DNA of 64,000 nt from an uncultured Butyricicoccus sp. (GTDB lineage Bacteria; Bacillota; Clostridia; Oscillospirales; Butyricicoccaceae): NCBI GenBank assembly GCA_934532985.1, contig CAKTAV010000001.1, positions 310,001-374,000 of the forward strand, in the 5' to 3' direction. Within the stretch, counting starts at the first letter, position 1; each line of letters starts with the position of its first letter. The position numbers were made by a program, and so were the translations under genes. Under the pieces are notes generated by a model. The model was not told the origin of the DNA. It ran no database searches and was given only the letters and a program-made list of their open reading frames with translations. This document shows positions 51,243-60,060 of the stretch, one piece after another.

Positions 51243-51290
51243 CAAAAGAAAAGCAATGCTCCTGTCAGTCCGGCAACCGACAGGAGCATT
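51243..51290 (-). terminator. Terminator of the EamA transporter gene
   Basis: Perfect 12-bp stem AATGCTCCTGTC/GACAGGAGCATT, followed on the minus strand by GCTTTTCTTTTG. It lies 180 bases after the transporter stop. Nothing else was recognised in the 352-base gap 51117-51468. Confidence 0.8.
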
Positions 51291-51468
51291 GTGTTTCGTT
51301 ATTCCGCTTATGCTTGTGTTTGGGAATAATAGAACGAGGGAAAGAGAAAGAGTGGAAGGTTTTGTATGATATTCTCTGGTTCTTTCTGTAACTGTAGTAT
51401 AGCACAAACATCGTTATTACGGAAACGAAAATATGTCATGTTGTAAATGACAAAAACAGATAGCTATA

Positions 51469-52368
51469 TCATTGTTTCACCGGGTCGCGCACGGTGTACA
51501 GGAAGATGCCTATAATAACCGCAATGCCGCCAACCACCTGATTCCACAACGGGATTTCACCGAGGACAACAAAACCCAGGAGAACCGTCGGAATCGGCGC
51601 CGAAATCTCAAAAAAAGACAGCAGCGTCGGGCTGATATATTTCAGCGACCACGTATACAGGCTGTGGCTGAGCAGGCTGCAAAATACCGCCATGCCGAAA
51701 CCAACAAGCAGATTGATTTTCCCATAGCCAAAATACGGGCAGCCGGTAAACGGAATCAGCAAATTCAGCATAACCGCCGCCACACCGTAGACGATGAATG
51801 TAAACGGAATCGTGGACAGGTTTGCCTGACGTATCTTGCTGCTCACCACCGAGTAGGCCGCCAGCAGCGCGGCACAGGCAATGCCCGCGGCATTGCCAAG
51901 CGGCGCATTGACCGCCGGGTTGTGGTCTCCGCTCAGTGAAACCAGAATACTGCCGATCAAAGCGATAAGAATACCGGTTTTACCCAGTGCGTTGTATCGT
52001 TCCTTGCCGGACAGATACATAAACGCCGCCACGAATAAGATCTCCGTGCCCGTCAGCACGCTTGCCGCCGCAATCGTCGTGTATTTCACTGACATAATAT
52101 ATGCCACCAGCATAAGACCCATCAGTGCGCCCGCCAGTAAGCTCCATAGGACCGTTGCACGGTCCAGCCTGCGCAGCTCTTCCCAATGATGCAGCAGTAC
52201 CAGCGGTAATAAAATCAACGTCGCAAACGTCATCCGATACGCCGCTAACACCAGTGACGGCGCCGTGCCATATCGAATAAACAGCGACGCAGTCGTTCCA
52301 CTAAGGACACCGATAATAACCACCAGCATAACCCAGCCTTGCCCCAATGTTTTTTGTTCCCTTTTCAT
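51469..52368 (-). CDS. EamA/DMT family transporter
   Basis: 299 residues, ten membrane helices in two EamA repeats (FIRYGTAPSLVLAAYRMTFA; later YISPTLLSFFEISAPIPTVL with GEIPLWNQVVGG). Such proteins export metabolites or amino acids. ATG 52368 (MKREQKTLGQG) has AAAGGAGA upstream; the frame stays open to 52482, through the divergent promoter region, without a site. The LysR gene starts 134 bases away in the opposite direction and probably controls it. Confidence 0.9.
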   Translation of the reverse strand: MKREQKTLGQGWVMLVVIIGVLSGTTASLFIRYGTAPSLVLAAYRMTFATLILLPLVLLHHWEELRRLDRATVLWSLLAGALMGLMLVAYIMSVKYTTIAAASVLTGTEILFVAAFMYLSGKERYNALGKTGILIALIGSILVSLSGDHNPAVNAPLGNAAGIACAALLAAYSVVSSKIRQANLSTIPFTFIVYGVAAVMLNLLIPFTGCPYFGYGKINLLVGFGMAVFCSLLSHSLYTWSLKYISPTLLSFFEISAPIPTVLLGFVVLGEIPLWNQVVGGIAVIIGIFLYTVRDPVKQ

Positions 52369-52502
52369 ATATTTCTGTCTCCTTTCGTTTCTTTTTCTGT
52401 TGCTTTTTTCTGTAACAAAGCATATCATAGAAGATGAAATTATGGAAACAAAAATATTGCATCTGAGATATGACAAAATCAAATGAGGAAACGAGGTATC
52501 CT

Positions 52503-53378
52503 ATGGACAGCAATCTCCAAAAATACATGGCGTTTATCAAAGCCGCCGAATACAAAAGCTTCACCCGTGCGGCGGAGCAGCTGCACTATTCCCAGTCCGG
52601 CATCAGCCGTATGATCTCCGATTTGGAGCAGGAGTGGCACATGCAGCTGCTCGACCGGCGGCGCGGCACAGTGGAGCTGACCTCGGACGGACTTTCCATC
52701 TTTCCGCAGGTTAAGGCGCTGTGCTCGGAGTATGAAAAGCTGCAAATGCAGATCGACGCGCGAAACGGTCTACAAAGCGGTCTGATCCGCATCGGCGCGT
52801 TTTCCAGCGTGGCAACCCACTGGCTACCCCGCATGATTTCCGCCTTTCACGACGATTATCCCGACATTCAGTACGAGGTGCTGATGGGAAACTACGCGGA
52901 AATTGAGCGCTGGATTCAGTCCGGTCGCGTGGACTGCGGCTTTGTGCATCTGCCGATCCACTCCCAGCTGGAGACGATTTTGCTGCACAAAGACCGGCTG
53001 GTCGCCGCCGTTCCGCCCGATCATCCGCTTGCGCAAAAGCAATCGGTCACGGTCAGTGATCTTACCGAGGATCCCTTCCTTCTGCTGGAATACGGCGATA
53101 CTTCTGAGGTCACCCGCCTGTTTGAGCAGTATCACATGGCACCAAACATCTGCTGCACTACCTGGGACGACAACGCCGCCTTGTCTATGGTGGAGCAGGG
53201 CCTGTGCATCACCGCGCTGCCCGAACTGGCGCTCACCCGTGCGCCCTATCACGTCGCCATCCGTCCGATCGAGCCGCCCTTTTACCGCTCAATCTGCTTT
53301 GCGCTCAAAAGCCGCAAGAGCGCGTCCATCGCGGTCAAAACCTTTATGGAATACTTGGACTGCCGCAACAGCGTGTAA
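52503..53378 (+). CDS. LysR-family transcriptional regulator
   Basis: 291 residues. N-terminal winged helix: AFIKAAEYKSFTRAAEQLHY, QSGISRMISDLEQEW. The C-terminal effector domain (from about 90, GLIRIGAFSSVATHWLPRMI) is a periplasmic-binding-like fold. ATG 52503 follows GAGG; the frame's earlier start at 52470 has none. Divergent from the EamA transporter gene, the usual LysR arrangement. Confidence 0.93.
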   Translation: MDSNLQKYMAFIKAAEYKSFTRAAEQLHYSQSGISRMISDLEQEWHMQLLDRRRGTVELTSDGLSIFPQVKALCSEYEKLQMQIDARNGLQSGLIRIGAFSSVATHWLPRMISAFHDDYPDIQYEVLMGNYAEIERWIQSGRVDCGFVHLPIHSQLETILLHKDRLVAAVPPDHPLAQKQSVTVSDLTEDPFLLLEYGDTSEVTRLFEQYHMAPNICCTTWDDNAALSMVEQGLCITALPELALTRAPYHVAIRPIEPPFYRSICFALKSRKSASIAVKTFMEYLDCRNSV

Positions 53379-53429
53379 ACGCCGCCTCCGTCCTTTTACT
53401 CCTGCCCTGTGGGTTGTATTTTGAGCGCG

Positions 53430-53645
53430 TAGAACCCCTCTGACGCAGCAAGCTGCGCCATCTCCGCTTGCACAGGCGATTTGGGAGAGAATCATTTAAC
53501 CGTCTATCCTCACAGTAAATCTTACAGTATTCAAATTCCAAACCAGCGGAGCGTTTGGAATTTGAGGAGCAAGACCACGAAGCGGTTGAGCCATGCTGAT
53601 GCCTCAGCGTGGCGATGTAGCGAAGTGCGTCGCAGCGGCACAACA
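53430..53645 (+). repeat. Interspersed repeats: family H fragment and P-type unit
   Basis: H fragment near 53435-53500 with a GCAGC-AA-GCTGC hairpin; shared leader TTAACCGTCTATCCTCACAGTAAATCTTAC; P unit with CAAATTCCAAAC/GTTTGGAATTTG and CCATGCTGA/TCAGCGTGG hairpins. It fills the 327-base gap between the converging LysR and pta genes; no gene seen. Confidence 0.8.
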
Positions 53646-53672
53646 AAAGAGGCCGCACCGAAGTGCAGCCTC
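53643..53672 (-). terminator. Terminator of pta
   Basis: Stem GAGGCTGCAC/GTGCGGCCTC with a TTCG loop (53649-53672, one G-T pair), followed by TTTTGTTG on the minus strand. Confidence 0.8.
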
Positions 53673-53705
53673 TTTCTCTATTTGTGGGATTGATTGATCT
53701 GATTT

Positions 53706-54719
53706 TTACTTCAGGCCAGCGGTGATGATTGCCATCTGGTAAACTTCCTCTGCGTCGCAGCCGCGGGAGAGGTCGTTGATCGGTGCATTCAGGCCCTGCA
53801 GAATCGGGCCGTATGCAGCGAATCCGCCCAGACGCTGTGCAATCTTGTAGCCGATGTTGCCAGCGTTGATATCCGGGAAAATGAAGGTGTTTGCCTGACC
53901 GGCAACCGGAGAATTTTTTGCCTTGGTCTTTGCAACAACCGGGGAGAATGCAGCGTCAAACTGCAGCTCACCGTCGACTGCCAGCGACGGATCCATTGCC
54001 TTTGCAGCAGCCGTTGCTTCACGCATCATGTCAACCGTCGGGCCCTTGCCGGAGCCCATGGTGGAGTAAGACAGCATTGCAACCTTCGGGTCAATGCCGA
54101 ATGCAGCTGCGGTCTTTGCAGTCTCGATCGCAACCTCAGCAATCTTCTCGGAAGCCTTCAGCGTAACCTCGCCGGTCTTCTTGTCTACGGTGTCCTCGTA
54201 GGAGATGTTGATCGCACAGTCGCCCATTGCATAGCTCTCGTCCTTGCCGTCAACCTCACGGTTCAGAATAAAGCAGGAGCTTACCAGATGTGCACCCGGC
54301 TTGGTCTTAACCAGCTGCAGCGCCGGACGAACGGTGTCTGCGGTGGAGTACGTAGCGCCGCCCAGCAGAGCGTCTGCCTTGCCCATCTTAACGAGCATGG
54401 TGCCGAAGTAGTTGCCCTTTGCCAGATTTGCCTTAACGGTGTCCATATCCATCTTGCCCTTGCGCAGGTCAAACATGGTCTGCGCCATCTCGTCCATCTC
54501 CGGATAGGTAGCCGGATCAATGATCTCTGCGCCGGTGATGTCGAAGCCGCCAGCCGCTGCCGCTGCCTTAACTTCCTCAACATTGCCAACCAGAATAACG
54601 TTCATCAGCTCATCCTTGAGCAGACGTGCGGTTGCTTCCAGAATACGGGCATCCGGGCCCTCGGTGAATACGATCGTTCTCTTGTTTTCCTTGAGAACAG
54701 AAATCAGATTCTCAAACAT
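53706..54719 (-). CDS. pta: Phosphate acetyltransferase
   Basis: 337 residues. IVFTEGPDARILEATARLLKD start, ALLGGATYSTADTVRPALQL, LSYSTMGSGKGPTVDMMREA and FPDINAGNIGYKIAQRLGG are Pta motifs. It interconverts acetyl-CoA and acetyl phosphate, feeding ATP synthesis through acetate kinase; no ackA gene lies in the window. ATG 54719 has GGAGG upstream; the longer frame to 54794 runs through the promoter. The leader carries two palindromes. Confidence 0.96.
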   Translation of the reverse strand: MFENLISVLKENKRTIVFTEGPDARILEATARLLKDELMNVILVGNVEEVKAAAAAGGFDITGAEIIDPATYPEMDEMAQTMFDLRKGKMDMDTVKANLAKGNYFGTMLVKMGKADALLGGATYSTADTVRPALQLVKTKPGAHLVSSCFILNREVDGKDESYAMGDCAINISYEDTVDKKTGEVTLKASEKIAEVAIETAKTAAAFGIDPKVAMLSYSTMGSGKGPTVDMMREATAAAKAMDPSLAVDGELQFDAAFSPVVAKTKAKNSPVAGQANTFIFPDINAGNIGYKIAQRLGGFAAYGPILQGLNAPINDLSRGCDAEEVYQMAIITAGLK

Positions 54720-54743
54720 ACTCGTTTCCCTCCAAAATAATTT

Positions 54744-54810
54744 CAATCGGTTCCGATTGGGCAAAGTTTGCCCATTGCTTTTATTATACATCATTCTGAA
54801 AAAACGTCAA
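54744..54810 (-). promoter_or_regulatory. pta promoter with two adjacent palindromes at the transcription start
   Basis: TTGACG (54810-54805), 16 bases, TATAAT (54788-54783). Just downstream are GGGCAAA-G-TTTGCCC (54759-54773) and CAATCGG-TT-CCGATTG (54744-54759), both perfect and sharing one base. They are candidate operators; the repressor is unknown. Confidence 0.65.
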
Positions 54811-54928
54811 ACCGCAAACCGCGAAAAAAACGCAAAATCATTCTGCCGAATGGAAGAAGTATTTTGCTGGAAATCAGATTCTATCTCCCGCTGCGGCAGC
54901 GGCGTGATTTGCATGCCTCGCCGCAACA

Positions 54929-54957
54929 TTGCACAAACGCTCCAATTATGTTACAAT
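54929..54957 (+). promoter_or_regulatory. Promoter of the YjbQ-type gene
   Basis: TTGCAC (54929-54934), 17 bases, TACAAT (54952-54957), about 60 bases before the ATG. Confidence 0.65.
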
Positions 54958-55019
54958 TATTTTGAATTGCACAACCCCACAAGCATAAAAATCAATCACA
55001 GAGAGAGGATGAACCCACT

Positions 55020-55460
55020 ATGGCAGTTTACTCTAAGATCAAAGAGTATTATACCCGTGCCCATATGGGCATGATTGATGTCACCGGAGATTTCCAGCAG
55101 GCCGTTGTCGAATCCGGCGTGACCAACGGCACGATCACCGGCTTTACCACTGGCGGTGTCGCCGCGCTGACCACGCTGGAATTTGAGCCGGGCATGGTCA
55201 ACCATGACCTGAAGGCGGCACTGGACGTCTTTTCCCCGTATTTGGACAGCAAGGGCCGCGTCATTCCGTATGAGCACCATAACACGTGGCACGACGACAA
55301 TGGCTCCAGCCACATCAAGTCTGCTCTGCTGTCGCCGTTTATCACAGTGCCGATTATTGACGGACGCATTACCGTCGGTCCGTGGCAGAATCTGACGCTG
55401 GTAGAGTGCGACACGCGCGACCGTCATCGCGAAATCGTCTTTCAGGTCATGGGCGAATAA
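55020..55460 (+). CDS. YjbQ/UPF0047 family protein
   Basis: 146 residues, family length. Metal-ligand motifs HHNTWHDDNGSSHIKSALLSP and the end IDGRITVGPWQNLTLVECD are characteristic. YjbQ proteins show weak thiamine-phosphate synthase activity in vitro; the real role is unclear. Single gene with its own promoter and terminator, on the opposite strand from pta. Confidence 0.92.
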   Translation: MAVYSKIKEYYTRAHMGMIDVTGDFQQAVVESGVTNGTITGFTTGGVAALTTLEFEPGMVNHDLKAALDVFSPYLDSKGRVIPYEHHNTWHDDNGSSHIKSALLSPFITVPIIDGRITVGPWQNLTLVECDTRDRHREIVFQVMGE

Positions 55461-55475
55461 GCCATCCTGTATGCC

Positions 55476-55507
55476 AATCCGCAGGCAGCATCGTCTGCGG
55501 ATTTTTT
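55476..55507 (+). terminator. Terminator of the YjbQ-type gene
   Basis: Stem AATCCGCAG/CTGCGGATT with a 10-base loop, followed by TTTT, 15 bases after the stop. Confidence 0.85.
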
Positions 55508-55585
55508 CCGGCCCAAAACAGCAATTTCCCTTCACAACCTCCCCTTTGGCGCACGTTTCTGTGCGAACTGTATGCTGCGTCACGC

Positions 55586-55614
55586 TTGTCAAGCGTAGGC
55601 GGGTGTGTTAAGAT
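55586..55614 (+). promoter_or_regulatory. Promoter of the cysteine desulfurase-thiI operon
   Basis: TTGTCA (55586-55591), 17 bases, TAAGAT (55609-55614), about 36 bases before the ATG at 55651. Confidence 0.6.
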
Positions 55615-55650
55615 AAACTGTATCGAAATGTTCGAATTGGAGAGACAAGT

Positions 55651-56775
55651 ATGCATTATCTGGATCATTCGGCGACTACCTTTGTGCTGCCGGAAGCGGC
55701 ACAGGCCGCCAGCCGCGTCATGACGCAGCAGTTCGGCAATCCATCCAGTGTTCATCGGATGGGCATTGAGGCTGCCGGTCTTTTGGAGGACGCCCGCGCT
55801 CAGGTGGCCTCCCTCATGAACGCTGTACCGACGGAGATCACCTTTACCTCCTGCGGCACGGAAGCGAGCAATACCGCCATTTGGGGCGCGGCACATCGCC
55901 GCGGCCGCGGAAAACATATCATTACCACTGCCATCGAACACGCCGCCACGCTCAACGCCTGCAAGCGGCTGGAACAGGAGGGCTTTTCGGTGACCTATCT
56001 CGCGCCGGACGCCAGCGGACACATTTCTCTGTCTGCCCTGCGCGACGCGATTCAGCCGGATACCGTTCTGCTGACCTGTATGCAGGTCAACAACGAGGTC
56101 GGCACGGTTCTGCCGCTCAAGGAATTCGGCAAGCTTCTCAAAAAGCGCTGCCCGGAGGCGCTGTTCCACGTAGACGCCGTGCAGGGCTTCGGTCGTCTGC
56201 CGGTCAAGCCCGCTCTCTGGAGCGCCGATCTGGTCAGTGTCAGCGGCCATAAAATCGGCGCGCCCAAGGGCATTGGCGCGCTGTACATCCGCAGGGGTGT
56301 ACATATCGCTCCGCTGATTGTCGGCGGCGGACAGGAGCGCGGCATGCGCTCCGGCACGGAAGCGCTGCCCAACATCGTTGCGTTCGGCGTTGCCTGTGAA
56401 CAACGTGAACGCAAGCTCGACGAAAACTATGCCCATGTGCAGCAGCTAGCGGATTATCTGGAGCACCAGCTCGCCGTCCGTTTCCCGTGGGCGGTGCGCA
56501 ACGGCACGCCGGATCTGCCGCACGTCCGCAACATCTCCTTCCCCGGCTGCAAGAGCGAGGTTCTGCTTCGTATTTTGGAAAGCCACGAGGTCTACGTCTC
56601 CTCCGGTTCCGCATGCAGCAAGGGCCGCGCCAGCCATGTTCTTGCAGCAATGAATCTCCCGCACGAGCACATTCAAAGCGCTCTGCGCATCAGCTTTGCC
56701 CCATCCAACACCACCCACGACATTGACGCTCTGTTGGACGCCGCCGAGGAAGGGGCGCAGCGTCTGCGCCGGTAA
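55651..56775 (+). CDS. Cysteine desulfurase (NifS/IscS-like)
   Basis: 374 residues. YLDHSATTFVLPEA start, the PLP lysine in SVSGHKIGAPKGIGALY, and the sulfur-accepting cysteine in YVSSGSACSKGRASHVL. It converts cysteine to alanine and enzyme-bound persulfide. The operon partner thiI indicates that the sulfur goes to 4-thiouridine in tRNA; iron-sulfur assembly is also possible. It is followed after 18 bases by a membrane protein gene. Confidence 0.95.
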   Translation: MHYLDHSATTFVLPEAAQAASRVMTQQFGNPSSVHRMGIEAAGLLEDARAQVASLMNAVPTEITFTSCGTEASNTAIWGAAHRRGRGKHIITTAIEHAATLNACKRLEQEGFSVTYLAPDASGHISLSALRDAIQPDTVLLTCMQVNNEVGTVLPLKEFGKLLKKRCPEALFHVDAVQGFGRLPVKPALWSADLVSVSGHKIGAPKGIGALYIRRGVHIAPLIVGGGQERGMRSGTEALPNIVAFGVACEQRERKLDENYAHVQQLADYLEHQLAVRFPWAVRNGTPDLPHVRNISFPGCKSEVLLRILESHEVYVSSGSACSKGRASHVLAAMNLPHEHIQSALRISFAPSNTTHDIDALLDAAEEGAQRLRR

Positions 56776-56793
56776 TCAGAGAGGTCTGCCGCG

Positions 56794-57375
56794 ATGAAAA
56801 AGATTTTTTTCGGATTTATCTTTCTATTTTTTAATCTCAATATTCAGGACGGACATCTATTATATAATCTGTTGCCGGATTGTGTCGGTTATATCCTGCT
56901 GCTGCTCGGCAGCTTGGATTTGTCGCCGGAAGCGGGTGCCTTTTCCCGCGTTCCCATTCCCGCCGCCATTGGCGCGATCTATTCCGTGATTTCGTGGGTC
57001 ATTGATGCGCGCGGCATCTCTCTTCCGTCCATCTGGCTCACCAATCTGCTCACATTGGGAAATTTACTGTTTTCCCTCTGGGTCAGCTATTTGGTCATTC
57101 ACGCAATTTTGCAATTAGAAACACATCGGGGCAATCTGGGCGGCTGCGTACTTCTCCGCCGCTGGCGGTTTTGCCTGCTCTTTCAGTGCCTCACTTATAT
57201 TATCTCGATTTTCCTCTTGATGGGGCAGCATGTTCGCTCTGTCAACACCGTGTTTTCTATGTTAGCGGCAATCTGTTCCGTGCCGACACTGGTCTTTTAT
57301 GTTCTGGTCTGCATCTCTGTTTATCAGGCATGGAAGCAGTATGACCGTTGTATGCCGTATCCGCCGCATAAGTAA
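56794..57375 (+). CDS. Membrane protein of unknown function
   Basis: 193 residues, about five membrane helices. KKIFFGFIFLFFNLNIQDG, LLPDCVGYILLLLGSL and FCLLFQCLTYIISIFLLMG are hydrophobic; the end (KQYDRCMPYPPHK) is cytoplasmic. LLPDxVGYILLLLG recurs in uncharacterised clostridial membrane proteins. It lies between the desulfurase gene and thiI with small gaps, so it is probably cotranscribed. Function unknown. Confidence 0.8.
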   Translation: MKKIFFGFIFLFFNLNIQDGHLLYNLLPDCVGYILLLLGSLDLSPEAGAFSRVPIPAAIGAIYSVISWVIDARGISLPSIWLTNLLTLGNLLFSLWVSYLVIHAILQLETHRGNLGGCVLLRRWRFCLLFQCLTYIISIFLLMGQHVRSVNTVFSMLAAICSVPTLVFYVLVCISVYQAWKQYDRCMPYPPHK

Positions 57376-57390
57376 AGAAAGGAAGAAACC

Positions 57391-58554
57391 ATGCAGGAAG
57401 TATTATTGTTAAAGCTCGGCGAGGTCGTCCTCAAGGGACTCAACCGCCGCCGGTTTGAAAGCCGTTTGATCGCCAATCTGCGCCGCCGTCTGAGCAAGGT
57501 CGGCAAGTGCAATGTCTATGTCATGCAGTCCACCATCTATGTCGAACCCGCCGAGGGCGTGGATATGGATGAAGTGGTTGATGCCGTACACAATGTGTTT
57601 GGTGTCGCCGCGATCTGCCGCGCCGCCGTGTGTGAAAAGGACATGGATGCGATTTGGGAAACCGTCAACACCTATCTCGCCGATGAGCTGGAGAGCGCCG
57701 AGCGCTTCAAGGTAGAAGCCAAGCGTTCGGACAAGAAATTCCCGTACAATTCCATTCAGATCTGCCAGAAAATCGGCGGCGATCTGGATGACAAATATGA
57801 TCACCTGATTCCGGATATGCATCATCCGGATCTGCGCGTCAACATCGAGGTACGCGATAAGTTCGCTTACGTCCACGCCGGAAAGATGCCTGGCCCGGGC
57901 GGTATGCCGGTCGGTACCAACGGCAAGGCGGCGCTGCTGCTCTCCGGCGGCATTGATTCGCCGGTTGCAGGCTACATGATGGCAAAGCGCGGTCTGGAGC
58001 TGTGTGCTGTTCATTTTTTCAGCTATCCGTATACCTCGGAGCGCGCGAAGGAAAAGGTCATGCAGCTGGCAGAAACCGTGACGCATTACAGCGGACGCAT
58101 GGATGTATTCGTCGTTCCGTTCACGGAAATTCAGGAAGCAATTCGCGACAATTGTCCGGAGGAGATGTTCACGCTGATTATGCGTCGTTTTATGATGCGT
58201 CTAGCGGAGAAAATCGCGCTGGAGCAGGATGCCGGTGCGCTGATTACCGGCGAGAGCTTGGGTCAGGTTGCCTCCCAGACAATGGAGGCCATGAACACCA
58301 CCGGTGCTGTCTGCTCCATTCCGGTATTCCGCCCGGTAATCGGCATGGATAAGGAGGAAATCGTACAGATTTCCCGCAGAATCGGCACCTTTGAGACGTC
58401 GATTCTGCCGTATGAGGACTGCTGCACGGTGTTCACACCGAAGCATCCGCTCACCCGCCCGAAGCGCTATAAGGTCGAGCAGGCGGAGGCCGTGCTGGAT
58501 ATCGATGGTCTGATGCAGCGCGCGCTGGACGGCGTGGAGTGTGTGACGTTATAG
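57391..58554 (+). CDS. thiI: tRNA 4-thiouridine sulfurtransferase ThiI
   Basis: 387 residues. An N-terminal ferredoxin-like/THUMP module fills about 1-165; the PP-loop LLLSGGIDSPVAGYMMAKRG adenylates U8 of tRNA; LGQVASQTMEAM and EDCCTVFTPKHP follow. The rhodanese domain of the E. coli protein is absent, as in most Firmicutes, where a dedicated desulfurase supplies sulfur; the partner is encoded two genes upstream. The stop codon coincides with the first bases of an interspersed repeat. Confidence 0.97.
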   Translation: MQEVLLLKLGEVVLKGLNRRRFESRLIANLRRRLSKVGKCNVYVMQSTIYVEPAEGVDMDEVVDAVHNVFGVAAICRAAVCEKDMDAIWETVNTYLADELESAERFKVEAKRSDKKFPYNSIQICQKIGGDLDDKYDHLIPDMHHPDLRVNIEVRDKFAYVHAGKMPGPGGMPVGTNGKAALLLSGGIDSPVAGYMMAKRGLELCAVHFFSYPYTSERAKEKVMQLAETVTHYSGRMDVFVVPFTEIQEAIRDNCPEEMFTLIMRRFMMRLAEKIALEQDAGALITGESLGQVASQTMEAMNTTGAVCSIPVFRPVIGMDKEEIVQISRRIGTFETSILPYEDCCTVFTPKHPLTRPKRYKVEQAEAVLDIDGLMQRALDGVECVTL

Positions 58555-58935
58555 TCGCTGCGACGCACTGCGCTACATCGCCACGCTGGAGCGTCAGCAT
58601 GGCTCAGCCGCTTCGTGGTCTTGCTCCTCAAATTCCAAACGCTTCGCTGGTTTGGAATTTGAAAAATGGTGAGAGTTACTTCTCTGTTCTCCAAGTAAAT
58701 CTTACCGACTTTAGCTCCCTTGTGCAAACAGGCCGCGTTGTGCCGGTGGCACATGAGCGTAGCGAAAACGGGATGTCAGTTGTTTCCAACAACTGACTGA
58801 GGGATTGTACGCTTACGTCAAGATTTGTGCTAGCTGTCAGCCGACAACCCCTCTGACGCGGCAAGCCGCGCCATCTCCCCTTTCAGGGGCGACGCGAGAG
58901 CAAAGCATTTAACTGTCTATTCTCAGAATAAATAC
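58552..58935 (-). repeat. P-type repeat (58552-58690) joined to a family H repeat (58690-58935)
   Basis: The P unit (minus sense) begins at the thiI stop; hairpins CAAATTCCAAAC/GTTTGGAATTTG and CCATGCTGA/CCAGCGTGG. The H unit has leader GTAAATCTTACC, a CAGTTGTT-TCC-AACAACTG hairpin and GCGGC-AA-GCCGC. The H unit carries an extra segment (about 58720-58775) absent from the 951-1135 copy. The 460-base gap to 59014 holds no gene. Confidence 0.8.
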
Positions 58936-58945
58936 AGCACCAACA

Positions 58946-58990
58946 TAACAAAAACCATCCCGTCGGACGGCGTATACCGTCCGGCGGGAT
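58946..58990 (-). terminator. Terminator of the EFR1-type ferredoxin gene
   Basis: Stem ATCCCGCCGGACGG/CCGTCCGACGGGAT (one mismatch) with a 6-base loop, followed by GGTTTTTGTT on the minus strand, 25 bases after the stop. Confidence 0.85.
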
Positions 58991-59014
58991 GATTTGCGTT
59001 CTATCCTATTTCTG

Positions 59015-59836
59015 TCATACAACTGTATAATTTTCCGCTTCCCGCGTGAAATTCTGTTCCAGCATCTGCACATGGGACAAAAATGCCGGATCATCAAAAT
59101 ACTTCGCGTGTGTTGGACAGCTGCGCACACAGCTCTGGCACTTGATGCAGATACCGCTTACCTGTGCCGGGTCACTGTGGTCAATCGACCCCATGGGACA
59201 TTTGCGGGCACACAGACCGCATCCGGTACACAGGCTGCTGTCTGTCTGCGGCTTCGCCTTCAAAAATTTCGCCGGCTGTCCATCCATCCCTTTTGGCACA
59301 TAGTATGGAGCGTCCGTTTCACCTTGTACCGAAATCGGCGCAGGAATATTCTCCGTGTTTTGCAGTTTCGCGGCAATTGCTTCAGCGAACACATCCATCG
59401 CTTCCTCATCGAAATCGTTCGGGCGACCAGTTGCAAGCGCATCGGAAAACGCATGTGTTCCCACAAATGCGCCGCCCGCTACCGTGTGGAATCCGCCCTC
59501 TTCCAGCGTATGGCAAAGCTCCGCCAGCGAGTTATCAAAGCTGCGGTTGCCAAACGTGACAACAGCTGCCGTCAGCGCGCCATTTCCGCGCAGGTTGTTC
59601 TGATAATCCCGAAGAATTTTGTTGGGGAGCTTTCCCGCATAGGTAGGACCGCCCACAACTACCAGATCCGTGGAGGAAAATTGTCGGACTTCCGCCCGCT
59701 CCTGCGGCAAGGTCCATGGAATTTCCTGAAACGGCACATGCAGGCTCTCCGCCAGCGTTTGCGCAATGCGGTTTGTAACCCTGCGGGTGTTGTCCGTCGG
59801 GCTGAATGATAGACTGTATACTGATTGAATGTTCAT
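59015..59836 (-). CDS. EFR1-type flavodoxin-ferredoxin fusion protein
   Basis: 273 residues. Residues 1-150 form a flavodoxin-like FMN domain (SLSFSPTDNTRRV, VVGGPTYAGKLPNKIL, VVTFGNRSFDNSL). The C-terminal 80 residues hold two [4Fe-4S] motifs, CTGCGLCARKCPMGSID and CIKCQSCVRSCPTHAKYFD. Such EFR1 proteins carry electrons in anaerobes. ATG 59836 has GGAGG seven bases upstream; the earlier ATG at 59860 does not. Paired palindromes in the promoter suggest control by a dimeric repressor. Confidence 0.93.
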   Translation of the reverse strand: MNIQSVYSLSFSPTDNTRRVTNRIAQTLAESLHVPFQEIPWTLPQERAEVRQFSSTDLVVVGGPTYAGKLPNKILRDYQNNLRGNGALTAAVVTFGNRSFDNSLAELCHTLEEGGFHTVAGGAFVGTHAFSDALATGRPNDFDEEAMDVFAEAIAAKLQNTENIPAPISVQGETDAPYYVPKGMDGQPAKFLKAKPQTDSSLCTGCGLCARKCPMGSIDHSDPAQVSGICIKCQSCVRSCPTHAKYFDDPAFLSHVQMLEQNFTREAENYTVV

Positions 59837-59886
59837 ACTGTCTCCTCCCATATATTGCAAGAGCGTATGCAGGCTGCAATGTATTA

Positions 59887-59931
59887 TGTTATAACACTTA
59901 ACATGTTATCACATCAGGAAAATGATGTCAA
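59887..59931 (-). promoter_or_regulatory. Promoter with two palindromes upstream of the EFR1-type gene
   Basis: TTGACA (59931-59926), 17 bases, TAACAT (59908-59903). TAACATGTTA (59899-59908) covers the -10 and TGTTATAACA (59887-59896) lies two bases away; both are perfect. The layout suits a MarR- or PadR-like operator. Confidence 0.7.
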
Positions 59932-59992
59932 ACCAAGGGAGGGGTGTGGTTTCTCATTAGAATTCTGCTGTCGCCATCCACAGCACAACCGT

Positions 59993-60028
59993 AAAACAGC
60001 GTAACCGCTCAGGTCACGCCGTTTTTTA
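59993..60028 (-). terminator. Terminator of the first sugar-binding lipoprotein gene
   Basis: Stem GCGTAACC/GGTCACGC (one mismatch, A/T-run on both sides) 33 bases after the stop. Confidence 0.6.
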
Positions 60029-60060
60029 TCGGATTTTCCTTCCATCTGAGCAATTTCCTC

